Shown here one piece after another: positions 17,302 through 25,330 of a stretch of 64,000 nt of DNA. Origin of the DNA: G963674665 sp964609625 (GTDB taxonomy: Bacteria; Desulfobacterota; Desulfovibrionia; Desulfovibrionales; Desulfovibrionaceae); assembly GCA_964609625.1 (NCBI GenBank), contig CAZSRS010000001.1, forward strand, positions 186,001 to 250,000. Reading direction: 5' to 3'. Below the pieces are notes generated by a model, which was given only the letters and a program-made list of their open reading frames with translations, was not told the origin of the DNA and ran no database searches. The translations under genes were made by a program, and so were the position numbers. Positions within the stretch are counted from its first letter, which is position 1; each line of letters begins with the position of its first letter.

Positions 17302-18600
17302 ATGTCCAAGTCCAAATTGAAACCCAAATTAGTGTTCGCCGACGCCCAGGGGAACATCTACGATCATCCTTCATTGCTCATGCTGTGCAGACGTGGCCAT
17401 GAGTACGCCTTGCCCCGTCCAGATGAACTCATCCCCCTGCCCGAGGAAAGCGAGTTGTTCCTGCTTCCCGGACGCCACGCTGTCGGTCTCGATCCCAACA
17501 GCGGCGAGGCCGAAGCCCTGGAGGAGTTCGCCGTGGCCGCCTTTGCCTCTCCAGGACACACCCTGGCCGGCACCGCAGCCTACCTGCGGGAGCAAGCCCC
17601 TTCCCAGCCGACCCCCGTGCTTCCTTTGTTCGCCTACGGCGCCGTGGGATACGCAGGGGGGCGTTTCTGGATCGCGGCCCAACGCGTGGACCAGGACAAA
17701 CGCCAGGTGTTCAGCTCCATCCCCCACAAGCAGATCGAGAAGGGGGCATTCAGGCTACAATCCCTGTTCCCCCACAACAGGCTGGTCAAGCATCTGACAC
17801 ATTGCGCCCTGGGCAACTGCTGCCCTGCCGCGCGCAATCTCTGCCTGGGGCGTTTCGAGGCCCCCTTGCCCACGGCCAGGGCCTGCAACGCCGCATGCGT
17901 GGGCTGCATCTCCCTGCAATCCGAGGACTCGGGCTTTCCCGCCACCCAGAAGCGCATCGGTTTCCGCCCCACTCCAGAAGAAATCTCAGAGATCATGCTC
18001 CATCACGGCGCCAACGAACCACGCCCCGTGTTCTCCTTCGGACAGGGGTGCGAAGGCGAGCCGCTCACCGAGGCCGAGACCATCGCTGCTGCCATACGCC
18101 TTTTCCGCGCCAAGGGCGGGCGGGGAGTGGTGAACGTGAATACCAACGGCAGCCTGCACCACGTGCTCCCGGACCTGGCGGCAGCCGGGCTGAACTCCAT
18201 GCGCGTGAGCCTGAACAGCGCCCGCGAACCGGTGTACCAGGCCTATTACCGCCCCAAGAGCTACAGCTTCGAGGACGTCCGTCAAACCATCGGCACCGCC
18301 AAGGCCAATGGCATCTTCGTTTCCCTCAATCTGCTCTACTTTCCCGGCCTCACGGACAGCGAGGAGGAATTCACGGCCCTGGCCGACTTGGTGGCCACCT
18401 GCGGGGTGGACTTCATCCAGTTGCGCAACCTCAACCTCGACCCGGAGCGCTACCTGGAGCTTGCCTCGCCGTTCGAACACGGCCCGGCAATGGGGCTGGC
18501 CCATTTCCGCAAACGCTTCAGCAGGGAATTTCCCACGCTCTCCTTTGGCTATTTCAACCCCTACCTCGAGGATGGCAAGCCTGCCGCACCCTATGCCTGA
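17302..18600 (+). CDS. Radical SAM protein of unknown specificity
   Basis: The 432-residue protein has an N-terminal domain of about 185 residues and then a radical SAM core with the CX3CX2C cluster motif (Cys195, Cys199, Cys202 in RACNAACVGC), an FGQGCEGEP motif matching the SAM-binding GGE-type strand, and NTNGS and SLNS motifs deeper in the barrel. An additional Cys-containing stretch (HCALGNCCPAARNLC, about 168-180) before the core may hold another metal site. ATG 17302 is preferred because the protein then begins with a basic stretch; upstream in-frame starts at 17212 and 17263 lack a ribosome site. Substrate unknown. Confidence 0.85.
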   Translation: MSKSKLKPKLVFADAQGNIYDHPSLLMLCRRGHEYALPRPDELIPLPEESELFLLPGRHAVGLDPNSGEAEALEEFAVAAFASPGHTLAGTAAYLREQAPSQPTPVLPLFAYGAVGYAGGRFWIAAQRVDQDKRQVFSSIPHKQIEKGAFRLQSLFPHNRLVKHLTHCALGNCCPAARNLCLGRFEAPLPTARACNAACVGCISLQSEDSGFPATQKRIGFRPTPEEISEIMLHHGANEPRPVFSFGQGCEGEPLTEAETIAAAIRLFRAKGGRGVVNVNTNGSLHHVLPDLAAAGLNSMRVSLNSAREPVYQAYYRPKSYSFEDVRQTIGTAKANGIFVSLNLLYFPGLTDSEEEFTALADLVATCGVDFIQLRNLNLDPERYLELASPFEHGPAMGLAHFRKRFSREFPTLSFGYFNPYLEDGKPAAPYA

Positions 18601-18820
18601 AGAGGAACATACGGCTCATACTGCGGCCCGCACCAAGCCCGCGTGTCCAAAAAGTAAAAAAAACGCTCTTTACCCCTTTACTTCCCTGGAAGAGTGCGTA
18701 AAAGATAACTGCTCAGCGTGATTGGATACGAGCCCTTCTCGACGCCCTTCGGCCGAATTCCAGGCCAGCACGATTGATTCTCGTCTTCAGAGTCCGACCG
18801 ACACCACCGCCATGCGCGGC

Positions 18821-18856
18821 ACGCAGCCTTTTGTCACGCCGGCTGCGTCTTTTTTC
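18821..18856 (+). promoter_or_regulatory. Terminator-like hairpin in the leader of the RNA helicase gene
   Basis: An 8-bp stem ACGCAGCC/GGCTGCGT with a 12-nt loop is followed at once by CTTTTTTCC. It ends about 20 nt before the GTG start of the helicase. By structure it is an intrinsic terminator on the + strand, but it lies downstream of any likely helicase promoter, so it could act as an attenuator that is read through under some condition. Confidence 0.55.
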
Positions 18857-18875
18857 CTCAACATTGGAGTATCTT

Positions 18876-20114
18876 GTGAATTTTTCGGATTTTGCGCTCG
18901 ACGCGCAAATCATGGCCGGCGTCCGTGACGCGGGCTACAGCGTCCCCACCCCCATTCAGGAGCGGGTCATTCCGACCGTGCTCGCCGGCCACGACGTCAT
19001 CGGCCTGGCCCAGACCGGCACAGGCAAGACAGCCGCCTTCGTACTGCCCGTCCTGCAGGGGTTGATCCGCTCCCACGCCAAGAAGAGCGGCCCCGTACAC
19101 ACCCTTGTCCTGGCCCCCACCCGCGAGCTGGCGATGCAGATCCATCAGGAATTCGCTTCCCTGGGCCGCAAGACCGGCTTTCGCAGCGCCCCTGTCATCG
19201 GGGGCGTGGGCCAGTTCCCCCAGGTCAAGGCCCTGCGCCGTGCTTCCATCTGCGTGGCCTGCCCCGGCCGGCTGCTGGACCTCCTGAACCAACGTCAGGC
19301 CGACCTGTCTCACGTGAACACCTTGGTTCTGGACGAGGCCGACCGCATGCTGGACATGGGCTTCATGCCGGACATCGAGAAGATCATGGCCCGGCTGCCC
19401 GAACGGCTCCAGACCCTGCTGTTCTCGGCCACCATGCCCAAGGAAATCCGCGTACTGGCTGAAAAGCTGATGACCGACCCCGAAGTGGTGCAGATCGACA
19501 ACACCAGGCCCGCCGCGGGCGTGTCCCATGCGCTCTACCATGTGGATGACAGCATGAAACCGGCCCTGTTGCTGGCCATGCTGGAGAAAAACGACACCGG
19601 CAACGTGCTCGTGTTCACGCGCACCAAGCACCGCGCCAAGTCCCTGGCCCAGAAACTCTGCAACAAAGGCTGGGCCGCCACCTCCCTGCAGGGCAATCTC
19701 TCCCAGACCCGTCGGCAAGAGGCCCTGTCCGGTTTCAAGAGCGGCAAGTACCGCATCATGGTGGCCACGGATATCGCTGCCCGAGGTATCGACTGCAAGG
19801 CCATCAGCCACGTCATCAACTACGACGTGCCGGACACGGCCGAGGCCTACACGCACCGCATCGGCCGCACGGGCCGCGCCGAACGCACCGGTGTCGCCGC
19901 GACCTTGGTAACGCGCCAGGATCTGCGGCAGGTGCGGGACATCGAGCGCACCCTGGGACACCCCATCGAACACCTTACCCTCGACGGCTTTGACTACAAA
20001 TCCGAGACCCCTTCCTTCAGGGAGCCGGCAAAGGCATTCCAGCCCCGCCCCGCCCGGCAGGGACGTGGAAACGGCGGGTACAGACCCGGCAGAACATCCG
20101 GCCGCCAAGCCTGA
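18876..20114 (+). CDS. rhlE: DEAD-box ATP-dependent RNA helicase, RhlE type
   Basis: RNA helicase of 412 residues with all core motifs: Q motif (GYSVPTPIQ), motif I AQTGTGKT at about 46-53, PTRELA, DEAD at 153-156, SAT, and the C-terminal domain with ARGID and HRIGRTGRAER. The tail after ~370 is short and Arg/Gly-rich, as in RhlE proteins that help ribosome assembly and RNA decay. A GTG start at 18876 is chosen: GGAG lies 6 nt upstream and the product begins with NFSDFALD, the family N-terminus. The frame continues to 18774 but that part covers the hairpin leader. Confidence 0.93.
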   Translation: MNFSDFALDAQIMAGVRDAGYSVPTPIQERVIPTVLAGHDVIGLAQTGTGKTAAFVLPVLQGLIRSHAKKSGPVHTLVLAPTRELAMQIHQEFASLGRKTGFRSAPVIGGVGQFPQVKALRRASICVACPGRLLDLLNQRQADLSHVNTLVLDEADRMLDMGFMPDIEKIMARLPERLQTLLFSATMPKEIRVLAEKLMTDPEVVQIDNTRPAAGVSHALYHVDDSMKPALLLAMLEKNDTGNVLVFTRTKHRAKSLAQKLCNKGWAATSLQGNLSQTRRQEALSGFKSGKYRIMVATDIAARGIDCKAISHVINYDVPDTAEAYTHRIGRTGRAERTGVAATLVTRQDLRQVRDIERTLGHPIEHLTLDGFDYKSETPSFREPAKAFQPRPARQGRGNGGYRPGRTSGRQA

Positions 20115-20134
20115 TTGCTCCGTATCCCCACCAT

Positions 20135-20174
20135 GAAAACGCCCCGGTTTCCTGAAGGAGACCGGGGCGTTTTC
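20135..20174. terminator. Strong bidirectional terminator
   Basis: A 14-bp perfect stem (GAAAACGCCCCGGT paired with ACCGGGGCGTTTTC) sits in the 98-nt gap between the converging helicase and nitronate monooxygenase genes. The A-rich and T-rich ends of the stem give a T tract in both directions. Confidence 0.9.
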
Positions 20175-20212
20175 ACGGTGGGAAAATGGCGGCTCGAATC
20201 AGCGCTTCCCGC

Positions 20213-21319
20213 TCAGACCGTGGCCTCTGCCGTTTGTATGGCAGGTGTCCTGAAGGTGGCTTCATACTCCGCTATCAGCGAGTCGATGAGTTCCTTGACC
20301 GATACGATGGACTTGACCCGATACACGTTCTGGCCGGCAAAGGCCAACCCCCTGGAAAGGGCGCCCTTGTGCGCGTTGATCAGCGCAAGAGCGATGCAAT
20401 AGGGGCTCTTCTTGTAGTCGCAGGTCTTGATGCAATGGTAGGGGCATGTGAACGGTTTCTTCTCACCGAGTTCCACATCCCTGACAAAGAAGTTCCTGAG
20501 CGCCCGGCCGGGCATGCCCACCGGACTCTGGACTATGGTCACGTCCTTTTCCTCGGCATCCACATAAGCCTGCTTGAAGGCCAGGGAAGCGTCGCACTCG
20601 TGGGTGGCCACAAAGCGGGTACCCATCTGGACCCCGGCGGCGCCCATGTCCAGGTATTTGCGGATGTCCGCGCCAGTGAATACCCCGCCGGCGCCGATGA
20701 CGGGAATGGGGCGTTGGGCCTCGACGGCATAGGGGCGCACCGCCTCGATGACCTTGGGCAACAGGTGCTCCAGGCGATACTCGGGATCGTAGATCTGCTC
20801 CTTGCTGAAGCCCAAATGCCCTCCGGCCATGGGGCCTTCGACCACAAAGGCGTCGGGCAGGCAGCCGTGTTTCTGCAGCCAATTCTTGCAGATGACACCC
20901 GCGGCACGGGCCGAGGAAACGATGGGCGCGAGCTTGGTCTCGGCGTCCTTGACGAATTTCGGCAAGGAGAGAGGCAGGCCGGCACCGGAAAAGATGATGT
21001 CGATGCCCTCTTCCACGGCAGTCCTGACAATTTCAGCGTAATTGCTCATGGCGACCATGACGTTCACACCCAGAATTCCCTTGGTCAGGTCCCTGGCCTT
21101 GCGGATTTCTCGACGAAGCGCCCTGATGTTGGCCTCGATGTAGTTGGTCTTGAAGTCCGGCTCCCTGAAACCAATGGCCGCAGTGGCAGTGACGCCGATG
21201 CCGCCCTGTTCGGCCACGGCGGACGCCAAGCCGGAAAGCGAGACACCCACGCCCATGCCCCCCTGGATTATGGGGAGGCGTGCACGCAGACTGCCGATGT
21301 TGAGAGATGGTAATGGCAC
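20213..21319 (-). CDS. Nitronate monooxygenase / FabK-like FMN enzyme
   Basis: The 368-residue TIM-barrel flavoprotein has the family start PIIQGGMGVGVS, the catalytic-His motif EGPMAGGHLG (about residue 193), GAGGVFTG and GVQMGTRFVATHE phosphate-binding strands. These suit 2-nitropropane dioxygenase/nitronate monooxygenase or FabK enoyl reductase; the sequence alone does not separate the two. A Cys-rich loop near the C-terminus (FTCPYHCIKTCDYKKSPYC) has four or more Cys and might bind a metal cluster, which is unusual. GTG 21319 is chosen because GAGGA lies 10 nt upstream. Confidence 0.88.
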   Translation of the reverse strand: MPLPSLNIGSLRARLPIIQGGMGVGVSLSGLASAVAEQGGIGVTATAAIGFREPDFKTNYIEANIRALRREIRKARDLTKGILGVNVMVAMSNYAEIVRTAVEEGIDIIFSGAGLPLSLPKFVKDAETKLAPIVSSARAAGVICKNWLQKHGCLPDAFVVEGPMAGGHLGFSKEQIYDPEYRLEHLLPKVIEAVRPYAVEAQRPIPVIGAGGVFTGADIRKYLDMGAAGVQMGTRFVATHECDASLAFKQAYVDAEEKDVTIVQSPVGMPGRALRNFFVRDVELGEKKPFTCPYHCIKTCDYKKSPYCIALALINAHKGALSRGLAFAGQNVYRVKSIVSVKELIDSLIAEYEATFRTPAIQTAEATV

Positions 21320-21892
21320 GGTGGTCAAATCCTCACTATTGATGCATGTCGTTCTGCCGACACCTTTTCGCCCCGCGCTCCGCACAATGTTTCCCTTGAA
21401 TCATGAAAGGGCGAGAGGATGCCGAAAACAGGCGGTTCCGAACTTCCGCCCGTGGGAGGACGCCTGGTTCGGTCTACCTCTGTCCTGGGGATTCACGTGA
21501 TGGGGAGGTTGCGAAAATGACTCATTAACTCCAGTCGTTCCTGGATTTACAGTGTTATCCGAAGACTGGTAATGACTTTCCGCAAGATGTGGACGGAAGA
21601 GCACAGCCGCCTTTGGAAAAAGGAGTATATATCATTGCCCTCCCGGTGCAAAGCCCTGAATTGTAAAAAAATTAGTTCGTCATCCTGACCTGTTACAACA
21701 GATCGGACTAAGCACCGCGAGGAATGCCGAGAAGTCACGGCATGAACATCCTCTTCGGTGGACGCGATGCCTCTCTTGACGTAGTATCCCCCTGAATCGA
21801 CAATCCCGCGCCATTGCTTGCCTGTTAGGACCAAATCTGGAAGAAGCGATTCCTGGACGTATTCCACGCACAAAACAAGGAGTGGGGAGATC
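21320..21892. other. 573-nt upstream region of the exported three-gene operon
   Basis: No confident gene lies here. It separates the divergent nitronate monooxygenase gene from the DUF3160 operon, and its middle (21500-21720) is AT-richer. A promoter candidate for the operon lies at 21776-21804. A minus-strand frame ending at 21547 reads through the stretch but is not convincing (see rejected items). Confidence 0.5.
21776..21804 (+). promoter_or_regulatory. Candidate sigma-70 promoter for the DUF3160/Memo/MORN operon
   Basis: TTGACG (21776-21781) and GACAAT (21799-21804) are separated by 17 nt, which would start transcription about 80 nt before the DUF3160 ATG. It is a match by eye only. Confidence 0.45.
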
Positions 21893-24205
21893 ATGTTGCG
21901 GAACATTCTCAGGTACGCGGCACTGTTCTGCACGCTGGTTCTGCTGGCCGGGGGAATGGGACTGCCGCGCCATGTATGGGCCACGGCGCATGGCGAAGTC
22001 GGCGGACTCATGGCTCCCCTGCCGCCGTCGCGCCCTGTCACCATCAAGCCCGGCATGCGGGAGGAGCCCTTCCCCCCTGCCCAGGCCTACAACTACCGCT
22101 CCCTGCTCGCCCACTACGAGATCGAACTCAGTCCGGCCCAGGAAGCCTTCCTCGACGCCAACAGATTCCTGCTCCTGCCGGTGGACGACACCTCGTTGCG
22201 CGGATTCTTTTCCAACGTTCCCGGCGAGTCCACCTCCGCGGACACCCCCGACGACATGCTCGTGGCCTATGAAAGCCTTGGCGGCGGCTTCATGGAGGTG
22301 CGCTGGCCCCACAACACCAAGCTGGTGACTCCGGACATCGTGCTACACGCCTTTTTCCGCTTTGTTCAGAACTCCCTCCAATATATAGAGACCCAGGCCC
22401 TGGCCCCCTCCCTGCTGCGCTTCCTCGAAACCATGCTGGACACGGCCATGGCCCAGCGCCAGTCCGCCACGCCGGAACAGCGCGAACGTTGGAACGTCGT
22501 GCTGGCGCAGCTGACCGCGGCCTGGGTCCTGATGGCCAACAACGACGACGACAGCCTGGAGCAGGCCTTGATCCTGGCCAGGGAGCGCAGCAAGGCCCTG
22601 CCCGAGGAACTGGCCCAGGAAGTGGAGCAGGAGGTGCGGCTGGTCCTCGCCGCCGAGACCATGGAACCTTCACCTCTCTTTGGCCGCTACGAGACGGGCA
22701 GGGCCTTCCACGACTACACCATGTACACGCCGCGCGGTCATTACACCCAGTCCGGTCTGCTGCGCGCCTATTTCCGCTGCATGACCTTTCTGGGCAGGCA
22801 GGCTTACGCCCTGAACCAGGAGCAGGGCATGGCCGACGCCATTCTCGTCGCCGGCCTGATCGTGGGCAACGATGCCCTGAGCACGGACTGGAGCAGAATC
22901 ATGGCTGTCACCGCCTTCTACGCTGGACAGCCGGATGACATCTCCGCCCCTGAGTTTGTCGCATTCCTGGAGCAGGCGACGGGCTCTGTCCCGGCAGCCA
23001 GGGATATGCTCGACGATCAGGCCGCGCTCCGGCGGCTCGTGAACAAGGCCGGGGCAGACCTCCCCGCGCCGCGGATCCTCTCCGAGGTGGTCCTCGAATT
23101 CGATCCCTTCAATGCCGGGGAGTCCAGGCTGCGGGAAAAGAGCATGTCCTTCCGCATCTTCGGTCAGCGCTTCAACCTGGACGGCTGGATGCTCGGGGAA
23201 CTGACCAAGGGGCCGGACAGCGGCCGAATGCTGCCGCGCATGCCCTCGGCCCTGTTCCTTCCGGCGGTCTACGGCGACGACACAGCCCTCACGCTCTGCG
23301 ACACCTTCGTGCTCTCCCTGCAAGACAATATCCAGACCCAGGAGCAGCTCGCCGATTTCCACACGGTCATGGACGGCCTGCGCCAACATCTGGCCGGGAT
23401 CCCGGACGAGCAGCACTTCGCTTCCCTGGGCAACGCTTGGCTCCATATCCTGAGCACACTCACCGGCACCCACGGCGAGGGGCACCCCCTGTACATGCAA
23501 AGCCAGGCCTACCCCCTGAAGCAAATCCAAACCTTTCTCGGCTCCTACACTGAGTACAAGCACGCCTTTCAGCTCTATCAGAAGCAACTGATGGTGGAGA
23601 AGGGCGACGCCGGCCCCCCGGCGCAACCGCCGGTACCCCGGGGTTTCGTGACCCCCAACCTCCATTTCTGGTACGCTTTCCTGCGCGTGCTCGACTATGC
23701 CCGCACGGGCTTCACGAACATGGGCTTCGACCAGCTCGAGAACTGGCCGCAGTGGAGGCTGGAGCAGTTCATCGGCACCATGACCTTCTTTGCCTCGGTG
23801 GCCGAGAAGGAACTCACCGGTGCGCCGATCCTGGAATCCGAGTACGAACGCATCCGGGTGGACAATTTCGGGTACATGGCCAGCCCCTTTGATCCGACCC
23901 AGACCCCCACCATCGAGGACAGGCGCTCCCCAGTGATTTCGGATATCGCCACCATAGTCTCGGAGCAGGCGGGTGGAACCTGGATCGTTTACGAGGCCAC
24001 GGGCAAGCCCCATGTCATGCTCGCGCTGCTGGGGAACGAAAACCTGCCTCGCTTGGCCATCGGGTTGGCCTACAACCACTTCGAGTTCCTCGCCCCCCAT
24101 GGTGGGCAGCGGTTCACAAAAAAGGACTGGCAGTGGAAGGTGTACGAATCGCCCGACATCCTGCCGAAAAAGAATTTCTGGTACGCTCCCCTGCTGGTGC
24201 CCTAA
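21893..24205 (+). CDS. Exported DUF3160-family protein
   Basis: The 770-residue protein has a cleavable-looking signal peptide (residues 1-31, ending HVWA), so it should be periplasmic or secreted. The mature part matches the DUF3160 layout: an early segment with ANRFLLLPVDD, then VTPDIVLHAFFRFVQNSLQ and ALAPSLLRFLETML, long helical repeats in the middle, and an end with DIATIV, IVYEATGKPH and a final aromatic segment YNHFEF. The family has no known activity. ATG 21893 follows GGAGTGGGGAG; an upstream in-frame TTG at 21818 would destroy the signal peptide. The Memo-like gene follows after 13 nt. Confidence 0.88.
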   Translation: MLRNILRYAALFCTLVLLAGGMGLPRHVWATAHGEVGGLMAPLPPSRPVTIKPGMREEPFPPAQAYNYRSLLAHYEIELSPAQEAFLDANRFLLLPVDDTSLRGFFSNVPGESTSADTPDDMLVAYESLGGGFMEVRWPHNTKLVTPDIVLHAFFRFVQNSLQYIETQALAPSLLRFLETMLDTAMAQRQSATPEQRERWNVVLAQLTAAWVLMANNDDDSLEQALILARERSKALPEELAQEVEQEVRLVLAAETMEPSPLFGRYETGRAFHDYTMYTPRGHYTQSGLLRAYFRCMTFLGRQAYALNQEQGMADAILVAGLIVGNDALSTDWSRIMAVTAFYAGQPDDISAPEFVAFLEQATGSVPAARDMLDDQAALRRLVNKAGADLPAPRILSEVVLEFDPFNAGESRLREKSMSFRIFGQRFNLDGWMLGELTKGPDSGRMLPRMPSALFLPAVYGDDTALTLCDTFVLSLQDNIQTQEQLADFHTVMDGLRQHLAGIPDEQHFASLGNAWLHILSTLTGTHGEGHPLYMQSQAYPLKQIQTFLGSYTEYKHAFQLYQKQLMVEKGDAGPPAQPPVPRGFVTPNLHFWYAFLRVLDYARTGFTNMGFDQLENWPQWRLEQFIGTMTFFASVAEKELTGAPILESEYERIRVDNFGYMASPFDPTQTPTIEDRRSPVISDIATIVSEQAGGTWIVYEATGKPHVMLALLGNENLPRLAIGLAYNHFEFLAPHGGQRFTKKDWQWKVYESPDILPKKNFWYAPLLVP

Positions 24206-24218
24206 CCCCGGAGAATCC

Positions 24219-25325
24219 GTGCGCCTGCTCCTCGCCCTGGCCCTGCTCTGTTGCCCCCCTACCGTGCTTCGCGCGGAGGGAACCGCCACCGACGCCCCTC
24301 TTCCGATGTTCTACCAGGGAGCGGGGATGTTTCGGCAAGCCATGGAACAGGCGCCCCCATGGGGGCTTCCGGAAGGGCTCGCGGTTTCCGGCGTCATCGT
24401 CCCGCATCACCTCCTTGCCGCGGACATTATCGCCGCCACTTTTTCCACCCTGGCACGGAGCAACGACTACCACCGGGTGATCCTCCTGTCGCCCGACCAC
24501 TTCTCTCTGGGCAGCGCGTTGTTTTCGGTCACGGACAGGGACTTCCGCACGGTGCTCGGCCCGGTGAAAAGCGACAAGGAAACGGTCGCCGCACTGCTCG
24601 CCGGCGGGCTCTGCGCCCGCTCCTCGCTCTTTGTGCGAGAGCACGGGGTCCGCGCCCTGCTGCCCTTCATCGCCCATTGGTTTCCGGAGGCCAAGGTCGT
24701 GGCCGTGGCCGTAAACATCACTACCACCCAGGAGCAGTGCGACGCCTTCGTCGCCCAGTTGGAGCCGTTTCTCGATCAGCGCACCCTGGTGGTGCAGAGC
24801 ACCGACTTCTCCCACTACCTCCCACTGCGGCAAGCCCGCGTCAGGGACCGGCAAACCCTGCACCTGCTGTACAACGGCGAGCCCAGCGACGTGTTCAGGC
24901 TCACCCAGCCCGGCCATCTGGACTCCCTGGCCTGCCATTACATCCAGGGCGTGCTCCAGGCCAGACGCTACGGCGCGTTGCCCAGCGTGCTGGCCAACCG
25001 GAATTCACAATACTACTCGCCCCTGCCCCAGGATGGGACCACCAGCTACATCGCCGCCGTATACGCATCCCACCAAGTGCCGCCGCAAGAGGCGGAACTG
25101 CTGCTGTACGAAGCGGAGCACCCCCTGGACAGCTGGCTGGATACAGCCGTTGTCGAGTGTCCCGTGGACAACACCCCACTGGGGGCGGAAACGCTGTCGG
25201 CCCCGTTTTCCATGGCGCAGGGAGTAGCTCTTGAACTGGCGGTTTATCCGCAGGGAAGCTGCTCCCTGCGTCGACTGATCAGGCCCCACGCGCGGACTAT
25301 CCACGCCGATACGGCAATGAGGTGA
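24219..25325 (+). CDS. Exported Memo-family protein (AmmeMemoRadiSam B-like)
   Basis: The 368-residue protein starts with a signal peptide (RLLLALALLCCPPTVLRA), so unlike usual Memo proteins it should act outside the cytoplasm. The Memo/LigB-like fold is marked by IVPHH (His63), LLSPDHF (His94), STDFSHY (His199) and DSLACHY (Cys239). These correspond to the His49/His81/His192/Cys244 pocket known in human Memo1, with similar spacing. About 100 residues follow the Memo core, with two pairs of possible extra beta strands. GTG 24219 has GGAG 5 nt before it. It lies 13 nt after the DUF3160 gene and 5 nt before the MORN gene. Confidence 0.85.
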   Translation: MRLLLALALLCCPPTVLRAEGTATDAPLPMFYQGAGMFRQAMEQAPPWGLPEGLAVSGVIVPHHLLAADIIAATFSTLARSNDYHRVILLSPDHFSLGSALFSVTDRDFRTVLGPVKSDKETVAALLAGGLCARSSLFVREHGVRALLPFIAHWFPEAKVVAVAVNITTTQEQCDAFVAQLEPFLDQRTLVVQSTDFSHYLPLRQARVRDRQTLHLLYNGEPSDVFRLTQPGHLDSLACHYIQGVLQARRYGALPSVLANRNSQYYSPLPQDGTTSYIAAVYASHQVPPQEAELLLYEAEHPLDSWLDTAVVECPVDNTPLGAETLSAPFSMAQGVALELAVYPQGSCSLRRLIRPHARTIHADTAMR

Positions 25326-25330
25326 ATACC

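Noticed and set aside
21547..22056. Minus-strand reading frame ending at 21547 and running into the DUF3160 gene
   Set aside because: Some parts look protein-like (VQESLLPDLVLTGKQWRGIVDSG), but codon third positions are not GC-rich, the start would overlap the signal-peptide region of DUF3160, and there is no ribosome site. The promoter candidate of the + strand operon lies in the same stretch.
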